From Leptasterias polaris (lineage: Eukaryota; Echinodermata; Asteroidea; Forcipulatida; Asteriidae), in NCBI GenBank assembly GCA_037783415.1, contig JAZGTN010000097.1, forward strand, positions 3,906,001 to 3,970,000: a stretch of 64,000 nucleotides of DNA, given 5' to 3'. Every line of letters starts with the position of its first letter. Position 1 is the stretch's first letter. The notes beneath the pieces were generated by a model. It did no database searches and had not been told where the DNA came from. It saw nothing but the letters and a program-made list of their open reading frames with translations. This document shows positions 43,001 to 55,000 of the stretch, piece after piece. The position numbers and the translations under genes are program-made.

Positions 43001-46000
43001 TTGTAAAAATTTGTCGGATAATTTCCCTGATGGATGCCAGTAAAAGTAAGAACTAATTTTCACTTTATTTGTTACAAATCAATTTTTAAACTTAGACGGC
43101 AGTTGAAACCACATCAAAGAGAGTGACGAACCATCAAGATTACAATGACCTCAACAGAGCTCTCTGCAATTGGTTAGAATCAACCAATCAGGGACTGAGA
43201 GACAACAGTAGTCTGGCAGGGAGCAAGGAAATGCTGCAGCAGAGATCTGCCAATTTGACGGTTAGTTTTTAACTTGTTGACCTCATTTAAAAGCTGCATT
43301 TACCATTACTAACTTCTTAAATGCATTTTTGAATTAAGGTTACAATAGTTGCCATTGGCATACTTTCTTTTGAATAGATAGTTGGCTGTTTCGCTGCGCA
43401 GCGAAACAGCTCTTGTTTTCGTTAAAGTTTTTTAAATTTTTTATTTTAATGTTTCAGACTTCCGGAAGTCATTGAAATAACGCACAATTCGTTCTAAGCG
43501 ACCTTTTGCATAGTTCCTAAAGAGCAATTGCAATGAAACTTTCAGTGATGAAAGGCATTGGTGCAATAATGATCCTAAAACAAGGATGTTATGATGACGT
43601 CATCTTAAAGGTTTCTATTTTAAATATTTGAAAATCTGTATCAAATCAGCCACAAGAGACCGTAGGTTTCTGTTTGTGGGATTGGGTAGGGATAAATTAG
43701 GTCTTCATTTTATTCAGTGTGTGTGACCTCACATGACCTCTACTTCCGGTCGAAACCGGAAGTGCCTTCGTAATTCAAAAGTGCTAAATGTTATGAAAAT
43801 GCTTTCAACGATGTTAGTGTCTGGCAAGGATGTGCAGTTAAAAAAAAATACCGATGACGTCACGATACACAAGAGCGCCCTCTAGCGGCAGGTTGAAAAC
43901 TGTTCAAAATGGACTTTTTGAAGATGTGTGTGGTGAAGTTTTGTGTGATCACTTCAAAATTTACACATATGTTTATCGTCAGGCAGCCATCATATGTGTG
44001 AAGTTTCAGATCAATGACGTCATCGGGGGTCACGTGACGCTGCATTAAAGGTGCCTTTTTTTAAGTCGTATATCTCCCAAAGTAAAAGTGCGATCATGTT
44101 GAAACTTGGTAGGTTTTTAGATATTGGCAAGTTCTTGTAAATTTTGAAATGACGTCATGATGATGTCATCACACACTTTGTTATGATTTTTTCGTTTTGC
44201 CCCTTTAAGTCAGAAATTGCTAACGGAACATGCTTTTTTAATCCAAATTCTTTTTTAAACAGGCTTGATATGTCATAACTGCTTCGAAAAAAAATTGACG
44301 TCATCATGACGTCATCATTTGTCAGGTTATATTACCTTAAAGGTACAGTTTTACAAGATATATAGACAATGAATTCGATCTCACTAGGCATTAAATATTG
44401 TATTATTAACTTGATTATGTACACACTACAAGACTTTCATGTTCACTTGAGTAATTTGAAAATATTATTGGCGAAACAGCTCTGCATTTGTGCACAAATG
44501 CAATCATGTCTAGTTAAATTTGCATTGTTGTGGTGCCTGCTGCTCAAATATTGGATTTTAACTGCCTCTACATGTAGCTACCAGGCATTCTCGGTGGTCG
44601 AGTTGTAAGACAGCTGCTCTGGAATAGCAAAGTTCGTGGGTTCAAACCCTAACATAATAAGGCATAGTTTTCTTGCTATTTTAATCTGATTTCCGATTTT
44701 TTGTTTTCCCCTTTCAGTAGTATTGTTATTAAAATGGCCTAAATAGCCTATCAATGCCTAATACCGTATGTATATTAGCCCAGACTCAATAGATCCTTCC
44801 TGATAGACGCCATCTTTATAGGAGATTTGGGTTTTGGCCTTGGGCTGTGTCAAGCTTTCAAATTTGTCAATGCAGCCAATGCAGCCAAGCACTCAACCAC
44901 TCAAGCAAGAAATGTGTATTACAATATTTTTGTGTGCTTAGTGAACACGGTACTTTCAAATAAACACAATTGTGCGTTCAAAAAATGATGTATCATTGCC
45001 TGTAAAGAAGGCCGGCTTTACAGTGACGTCAAGTGGGAACTATCTATGAGATTTTCCTTCTTTTCTTCAAGGGTCAATTATCATATCTGGATAAACTTCT
45101 TTGAAAATATTGTTTGGTGGTTCCTGTCAATCTTCTTAATCTTTGAAAGAAAACATATAATTATTTACAAAGGTTATGGAGATTTTTGAGTTATTAATTT
45201 AATACTCCACTTGTTGTCTCACCAAACAGGCTTTACAATCCGACATTCCTTCCTTTGAGGCAAAGCTGCTACACCCTAGACAGTCCATTGGCAACCAACT
45301 CCTAACTGAAACTTCCCCAGTTGGCTGCGACTCAATCCAGCAAGAACTAGATCAAAGCGGTCGGGACTGGTCCACTCTGGTCAGGGATTCAGATGACATA
45401 AATGAGTCTCTACACAAAGCTATCCATGAGTGGGAGGAGTTTGAGGGAAAGTATGGGGTACTGATCGATCAGCTTGATGATGCAGAGGCTAAGATGAGTC
45501 AAGAGGTGGAGATGAAGAAGAACGTGACTGAAAAACAGGACCAGCTGAATTATTATCAGGTAAACTTTTTTATTTACTATTAATAGTTTCTAAATTCAGT
45601 GGTGAAATTACCACCAACTTTAAATTAATGTGTCAGAGGTAGTTTCTCAATATCATATTTCCTCAAAATATTTCAAGAATAACAACAAAAATCTTAGTCA
45701 AATTTTTTGTATATTTCTATCTTCATCAAATATGAATACTTGTGTGCATCAAATTTGACTTGTGCTAGGAATATCAATGTGTACTTCATAGCAAAAATTT
45801 TGAAAAGTCAGCAGGAAATAATTTGTATTTTACTTGTGTTTTTAGAGTGTACATGATGGCATACTTAGCCTGGAGACACCTCTGAGTGCCACGGCAACCT
45901 GTGCTGAGCCAATCATTAACAACAATCCTATGGATTCAACAGTCAGTGGACAGGTATCCCAGGCTAGGTCTCGCAACCAAACTCTTGTTAACAATGCACA

Positions 46001-49000
46001 GGTAATTATTGCACGTTACTACAGTTTTCTCAGAATTTGTTAAATGAAATGTAAATAAAGATAGTGTTTTAGTATCCACAGTTGGCAGTCTTGTCCATGA
46101 TAATTTTCTTTCATTCTAGAATAAGTTCATTTTCTTTCGAAGATTTGATAGACGTTTAAATGTATTTTCTTGTATTAAATGTCAACAAAACTTAACTCTT
46201 TATTGTGATTAACTTTAGTAGTTGTTTGAACTCTGAATTAGTGAGGCAGTTGGGTTCAAGCTGGTTACAACGCAAGGCCTGAATTTGTAATGATTTTTAT
46301 TTAAGAACTGCAATCCATTCATTTGTGCAATTCATAACCATTGTCATTGGTTCCTTGACCAGACAAAGATTGCAATAAAGCTTGAAAGAATAGACTTTGC
46401 AAGTCTTGTGCATATTGAAGCATATTGGGGAACCTTGGTTTCTATGAACATTGCATTAACATCTGAAGGAAACTATATCTTGAACTTTTAGGCCGTGACA
46501 CATGGGGCAATTTACAGGCAACCACTTTCAGGTAATCGCCATGAAGACAAAACATTCATGTCAATTTCCTTGGGGACAGTAAGATCCTAATAGAAAAATG
46601 TATGTTGTACTCCCAAAGTGTTCCTTTTGTATGCAGTGCAGTTGGTTGCCTGAACGTTGGCTGTAAAAATTGCCAAAGGACTTGTATTTTTGTGTTAACA
46701 TAAAATCGATAATATAAGTAAATTTGAAATCAAAGATGTTAAGCAATAATAACTACTTATCGACAAATCTGTTAATGCACAACAACCAAACCAAAAGAAA
46801 GGGATGAAAACAAAGAAGCCAAATTATTAGTCAAAATGTGAAAAACTGGATTGCACAAAAACACTGTTCACAGTCTATTGGGCTTGAAATAGAAAATGGA
46901 AGAGACACACACTTTGTTAACCCACTGTGATATTCGTATTTTATAAAATCCACTCTTGCTTTCCACAGGCCACACTCAAGCTATGTCAAGAGAGAGTTGA
47001 AGATCATAAAGTCTTCAATCAATCCTTAGAGGAGACTAGTAAACATCTTGGGGAGTCCGAGGAACGATTGAAACCTCTTAAAGATCTCTCTGGAGACAGA
47101 TCATCCATTGATGAGAAGCTGAGCACTGTGGAGGTAGGTACAACAGACACCAATAAGTACCTGGTTGATATTTCGAATTTCCAATATGTGAAATGTGAAA
47201 TCATAGTTTGTTACATTGGCCATCATTCCTGAAAGCAATTTCTATATTCGTATAAACTAAAGAAAAATGGAAAAAGAAAATAGGAAAAAAGTTGTCTTGA
47301 CAAATTGTCTTGACAGTCAAACTCTTTTAAACTCCTTACAGTCACTGGGAAGCGACCTCACCGACTACGAATCACAAGTCCATCAAACCTCAGACCAAGG
47401 CCACCACGTCCTGCCCCAGACCTCCCCTGAAGGTCAAGAGGTCATCCAAGGTCAGCTGTCTGACCTTTCAGCTTTGTTGACCTCAGTGGTGCACGGAGTG
47501 AAGGATACCGGGAAGGCGTTGGTTGAGAGACTGAAATGTTGGAGTGAGTACGAGACGGTTGAGGAGGAGTTTGCCGCCTGGCTGAAGGAGATGGCGAAGA
47601 TTCTTGAAGAAGAACCTAAGAAGAGGGCAGATCTTGGAGACAAGAAGAGCCAGCTGGAGAGATACAAGGTACAAGATGCACAATGGACTTTTGTCATAGT
47701 GTCATGTCATCCTATTGTTTAAAAAAAAGTTTCTCTTGAAAGACAAATAATAGTATTAGTAATTTCAAAAATATATAAAAATTGATTAGATTCACTCGAA
47801 GCTCACTGACTATATAAAGTTTGTATCATTCCTAATCATACGAGATTTGTTTTCTTGGACATACAGTCAGAGTCAAGGACACAGGATTTGACGACCTCCT
47901 AAAATCATTGTTTTTATTTCGTTTGTCTCAATTGAAATGGGCACATATCGTCGTTTCAGTGCAAAAAATATTGTATCTCCTGAAATAGCACTTAAGTTAC
48001 AGGCCTTAAATAGCCCAGATGGACACAAAAAACAAGTACGCGTCGAGATGCAACTTTTTTGCACGGAGCATTTTCGTGCGAGATAAAACTTTTTCCAAAA
48101 TTGGGATGCAACACTGCACGTGACAATGATAAACATTTTGTTCATGTTTTATTATATTTCATTTAGTTTCGTCCCCCATCAAAAGCGCTAATAACTGAAT
48201 GAATTGTTTCTATGAGATACTTGCAATTTAAAAATGAACCTGTGCCTCAGTACTCTCTTTCTCTTCATCATACAGGCCCTAGAGAGTGAAATTACTTCCC
48301 ATTGCATCAATCTTGAAGACATGGCTCAGAAAGCTGACAAGCTTCTTGAGTATGACACGGGGCTAGTGGATGTGAAAGAGAAGACTGATTCACTGAGAGC
48401 TCGTTACCAAGCACTCTGTATCAGATCCAAGGTAGTGTAATCAACTCTTGCAGTCTCAGGACTCTTATAGACCTTTATCATGCTGCCACCATCTTGGTCA
48501 TGTTCCCTGTATCCAGTAACAGTAATAGATGATAGTATTCATTGTACAAAAAGGAACCAGACTTTTTCTTATAATTTTTTTAATATATTTTATTACACTT
48601 CACACTGGCAAAACACTAAAAGGAATGAAAAGTTACAATCCTAAAAATAGAACTCTGACTGAGAATATAAAAAATAAGTACAAATATTTAAAATTGTATA
48701 AAATACCAAGCCAGTGGGTGGCAAGGAGGGACAGGTGACCAGCACCTCTACAAGGCCATCCTTCCACAAAAATTGTCAACAAATATCCTACCCTTCAGAT
48801 TAAAAAAGAAAAAAAGAAAAAAAAGGGCACGTTCAGGCCAAACAGACAATCACATACGACAACAGGGGCAACAGCAATGCGACACCCAGGTACACACATC
48901 ATCTGCTGAGAAACTAGCGGCAAATTTTTCTTTATAAAAATGTAACAGATGAGTCTTAAATGACGATAACCAAGCTCCAGATCTGGCTAACAGAGGAAGT

Positions 49001-52000
49001 TGGTTCCAGATTTGGACTTTCCGCTGAAAATGAAAAGACTTGTGCGATTCGGTTTTACAACGAGGAACAGATAACATGAAGGATCAGAGGAAAGTCTGGT
49101 GGCAGGACGGCCCTGAGTCACATTAAAGTTTACATAACTATTAATATTCATGTCCATTTGACCAATAGTACATTTAAAAAAGAGTATTAAATCACATATT
49201 TCTCTTCTGTAAGACAGTGGTAAAATGTCAAGACGCTCTAAACGTGACTTATAGTCTTCCTGGGGACGATTTAAAATAAATTTAGTAGCCCCTCTTTGAA
49301 TACCTTCGACAATCCTAATATTACGTTTAGATGTTCCACTCCACACTGAACTACAATATTCCAAGTCACTTCTAATTAATGCAGAATAAAAAGTTTTGGA
49401 AACTCTGCAGGGAGCATCATAACCAATTGTATGTTTGATCAAACCCTTATTAGTATTCTTACAAGAAATTAGCAAACTAAGAGAGTGCTTATAACATTGG
49501 TACTAGATGTCGAATCTAAGCACCTATACTACCCCTTTTATATACAAGTCTATCATGATTTTGGTTGCAGGATGTGACAGACACGCTGACACACAGTGTG
49601 ATGGAGCATCAGGGGTATCAGGATGCCCTCCAGGAGGCAGAGAGGGCGCTGTTGGACATCTCACAGCAGCTCACCGTCCAGGGGGCTCTACCAGAGGGAG
49701 AGAGCTTGGAGGCCAACCAGCAACAGCTATCCCAACTACAGGTAAGTTACAGTTGCATGAAGCTTTATAAATGTAAAAGAAAGTTAAATCAATATATTAC
49801 CCCATCAGATAGGTAAAAAAAGTAAACAAAGAAAGTCTAAGTATAAAATTACTTGGTTAAAGACGCAAGCCAACATGAATAAAAAGAAGCGTTAACAAAC
49901 ATTGAAATGTACAAACAAGTTGTATTACTCATTAAAAAAACAGAAAGAGAAGTGACGACTTTGAGTTATTGTACCTGTAAGTGTTTTTTGCATTGGATCT
50001 CAAGTATTCTTGTATGATTCTTAAATGGGGATATACATCTGAATTGAATCTAGATATCCAATTTCTGTGGTCGATCTATTATAATTTCCCTAATGTATAG
50101 TTCATTGGTTTCCACATAGAGTTGCCCGATTGGTTATGAAGACCGTTGAACACAATCTATGCGGCATAAAAATGGAGGAACAAAGGCAAAAATGGGAATT
50201 TAGTTTGTGATATTTTCTTTCATGTCAATTGTTAAAGTACCTGAGGTTAACCATTGTAATGAAAAATTGAATTGTTGTAGTGTCTGCAACATGCACTGGT
50301 TGTGGTTGACTTATTTGCATATGAATATTTGGTGTTGAGAAAAGTTTTTTATGATAATTGCTGGGCAGATTTCGTTTGAATTGAACAAACATAAAGGCAG
50401 CTAACAAACATGCATGTGAAATCAATAAATAACTGTAAAAGTTACTAGACTCTAATCTTATAATTATTTAAAAAAATGACCAGGGCATGATTTTATAGAG
50501 CTGCTTAAGCTGAAAATATTGCTCAAAATTATTCCGCTAAGTATAAATAATAATAATAATAATAATAAAGCATTTATATAGCGCCTTATGCAAGGCCTCA
50601 AAGCGCTCCACAAAAATGCATAAGTCAGCAACTACATACTACAAAAAGAAAACACACATGAGCATGATACCTGTCACAGATGGTACATGTGACATGGTAG
50701 GTTGGCTGGTAACCTTCTTCTGTTAACATAATTTTCAATGTGGTTTGCTGCACTTTGTGCTTCAGTAGCTTTATGAAATTGGGCCCATGCTCTCATCACC
50801 AGGCACGATCGGTGGTCTAGTGGTTAAGACATCTGCTCTCATTTTGGGGGTCGTGGGTTCAAATCTCACCTGAGTAGCTTGCAGATTTTTCTCCTCTTGC
50901 TCTTAGGAGGCATTGAGTATATGATGCTTATGGGTGTTAGGGTCAAACCAAGTATATTCACCCAATATAGTTAAAATTGAAATGTATTTCAATGCTATCA
51001 ATTAATAATTCACAATGTTGGGGGAAAAAAGGATTTTGCATAACATGACTGTCTTGAACTGCAAATACCATGAAAAGTGAAAGAAAGCATTGGTTAGCTT
51101 AGTATGTAGGATAAAGTTGCAGCAGGAATGTATCCCGATGCAGCAAGCTCATTTTTTCCTTTTTCGAGTAGTGTAACCAGACCAAGGCTGGCTTGATGTG
51201 GCTGCCAAAGGCACCCTTGCATGCCTACTTCTCTTGATAGACTTTAAGCTGCAAGGGTATTCTGAGAATGACCCATTTTTCTAGCATGTCAATTTCTTCT
51301 TTTGTCAGATTTTTAATATATCTATGAACAACAACAACCATGTTTTAAAAATAGCTATGCCTTAAAAATGACATTTGAAAAAGAGCAGCTTTTTGGGGCT
51401 GCTTACTTATTCTAACAAAACAAAATATAAAGTAACAAATCAGTTTTGCACATTTTTTTTACATCTGTCTTTGCGGTGGGGGGTTGGGGGACTACTGCTC
51501 AAAATTATAGAATTTTTTAAAAGGCAATTGTCATGATAATAGAGAGTTCGGCCGCATAGTATCCTAATCAAGCAAGCAATAAACAAGTTAAAGCCAAAAT
51601 CATAACACTGAACTAGAAAAGAAATAATACAAAATTGAATGGAGAAAATATGGTATTTCTTTAATGAGTACTGGTGATTTTGAAAAGAACCAGTGGTTAA
51701 AAAAATCAATGTTTGATCCACATGTTTAAATCGCCTTCATAAAGAAAGGAGCTTTTTGAGTAGTAAAACCATTGGTTCTTTTAAGACTTTGGTTCTTTCC
51801 AGAATCACCATAACTCAACACACAGGTAACTACATAGTGTCACCATAAACCTTGGTTTCTAAATTGGTTCCATGCATGCACAGTTTCAAATCTTGAATTT
51901 TGAATAACTTCTCTGCAAAGAATGTTTTCTATAGACGATGTGACCTGTGACATCACATGTTTACAAAAGAGCCACAGAGCCTGGACTTCCTGCAGGCACA

Positions 52001-55000
52001 TTTGTACACAGATCAATGGAAGAAAACAACAAATCTTATGTTTTATGGAGATTGCACTGTCTGATTTTTCTCAACTTTTGCTATGAAGAAAGGGGGGACA
52101 TCTCAAAAGCTGTACAGCTGTTGCTTTTGTAAATTTTGAATTTATGTGAAAATTATGACACAAAATGTAAATTTTCCCATATAGCCTGTGTAGTATCTTG
52201 CCCTGCAGGAAATGCTTTAGAATGTACAAGGTCACCACTCTGTAAACAAATGTAACATGGTCTATAAACAACATTTTGTCATTGTTTCTATAAATCTTGG
52301 TACATGGTTACAACTTACTACTTCTCTAACCATGGGGCATGCACTAACACACCCCAACCATCTCTACCATCCCCTTCTCCTTCTAATCTTCACCCCCACA
52401 GGGAATCATGAGACAAATCACTGCATGCTCCGCAAAACTAGACCACGCCTCTGTGGCAAGTAATCCTCTCACGAGCTCCGCCAAAGCTACGCCCGCACTA
52501 ACCCAGCATGTAGAGGCGGAGCTTAAATCTGTAGAGGAGGGGCTTGAGGCTGTCAATCAGACTGCACTGAGCATACAGACACGCCTCCAAGAGTTGGTTA
52601 ACCAACAGCAGGTTTATAAGGAGACATTGCAGACATGTGCTGACTGGTTACAGGTTACTCAAGAAGGATGGAGCCAAGATGAGGCGGATGGGGAGGCGGA
52701 GATTGTCAAGACTGAGGGGCTGGAGGATGCACAGAATCAGCTGAAGGATCTCCAGGTGAAAATGAAAGTGTGACAAAAAAGAGATTGTGTATAGTTGGTT
52801 AGAAGTCAAAATATACTTAATTATCATCACAAATCTTATCAAAATGTTATCTTATTTACATCATAGGTGAAGGTTTATGCAACTGATTCAAAAAGTTTAG
52901 CACATTAATGTACTTATTCAAAATGTCTGCTGCAATTCACTTCACATTAATGTAATACAGGATGTCACAGCTCATGGTTTGTTTTACATGCCTTGGTTTA
53001 CAACTACAAGCATAAATAGGTTTCAAGCACGACCTTAAATTTGATGGCCATATAAATGGTAACGTTTCTCAAAAGATTAGTACCTGGACCAACTTAATAC
53101 CTAGAAATATTTCAACCTAAAATTATACAGTTTGGCTTTTGATAATCATCAAAACTGTTCAAGAAAAAAGTGGTGCATGAAACAATGTTACCTTCATCCA
53201 TTCATTAAGTTGAATTAATAAGGTTGGACATTTAGGTTGGCCTAGTGTTTTCTTCCCTGCTGTTCACCTCTGATTTACCCTGGTTTGAATACTGCCTGGC
53301 TGGTAGAATTGGGTTTTTCCCAGTTTGGGTTTCCCTCCCACATCTAAAACTGACTTCTTCTCTCAAGCTATTGCTCATGACCATATATCAGGGGCAGACA
53401 TTTGTCAGCCGCCTTCTTAATGGCGAATCCAGGGACTCCAGTCCAAGTTGGCCCATTGGGGGAGAGTACAGGGGGCAGTTGTCAATTATGTGGTCGGCCA
53501 TCTGTGTCTCTCCACATTCGCCTAGGGGGAGGGTGGGGATGGTGGCTTACCTTCATGTTGGTCATCCCTGTTAGTATCAAGTATAACTTTACCTGAGAAA
53601 GTAAACTTGCTATTCTGTTGCTACATATCTAGACTGTTCTCTACACATGTATCTTAAGGCCTGAGAATTCCTTGGTTTCATTACCAGAAAGATATATTAA
53701 TAATGATGATTGATTTATCTCTAAGTCTTTGTTGGACACTGCTGTGATGCACAACCAGCTCGTACAGGCTGCAGAGGAGGACCTTGAAGACACCAGCGGG
53801 GACCCTGCCACATCTCAACTCTCCTCCACTGTCCATCAGCAATTTACTGTTGTCATAGAAACCATAGAGACTCGCATCAGTGTTGTACAGAAGCTGAGCA
53901 GCAAATGGAAGGATTTGGAGGATCGGAAAGGAGCGCTGAGGGCGTGGTTAGAGAAAGCGAGAGCCATGGAGGAAGAGGAGAGACAGAAGCCAGCTGATCT
54001 GGAGGTTGCCAAGGCCAAAGGTCATCTTGAAAAAGTCAAGGTGAGAAAATGTTTTTCGTCTTCATTTCATCGCCTGCAAGAATGCTGATTGAGTTTTTGT
54101 GAAATGTTGTAGCTATTAATCTTGTTTTAATACAAGGTAATTAAAATATGATTGCTTGTTTGCAGTTGTGAACCTTTCAGGAAGCTGTTTGTTAATGGAT
54201 TTGGAAACATTTTGTTCAGTCTGTCAAATTATACTCATGTGACAGGTTGCCAATCACAAGATTTGTTGAAATGATTGGAAATTCATAGTCTGTTTTGTTA
54301 TGATGGAAATGTTAAATTGTTCAAACATATTTTGTTACTCAAAAGGATCAACTGGATGATGTTAAATCCAAGGAAGCAGAGCTGTCTGAGATCTACTCTG
54401 AGCAATCCCACCTCTGCAACCGTCCAGACCCGGATCTTGATTCCTTGGACCTAGACATCAAAGACCTAGCCGATGCTGTCCAGCAGCTGACAGAAGCTCG
54501 TAAGGAGCAACTAGATGATGCAGAGAGATATCTAGAGACAAGGATAGCGATGGAGGAGGTTCTTAACGATGCAGAGCGAGAGATTGCCGAGATGGAGAAA
54601 GATGACTTCATGGCCACGCCAGAGAAGTTGCAGAAGCTTGAGGTAGGAATTTGAAACTTTTTTGATGATGTATGGAATGCTTATGGGGTGATAATGATAA
54701 TAATAATGTACAGCCTTTTATAGTGCACGTATCTACCAATAAGGTACTTAAGGCCCTTGAACAAACTGAAACATTAAGACAGGTTTTTGAATTTCTTTGA
54801 ATTATGAGACCAAATTATGTAGCACCTTATAATGGTTAAAGAAGGTGCTGCGGTGCATTCAGAAATCACTGACTGAAACAACGAGGCAAACCCCTTCTCT
54901 TAGCAATAACCAAGACCTACAGCTTAAAGTCCCATCCGAAATACAAAGCAATAATGATTAAGTGTCTTGCTTGGTTAAGGACATAAGTATTCAGACCGGG

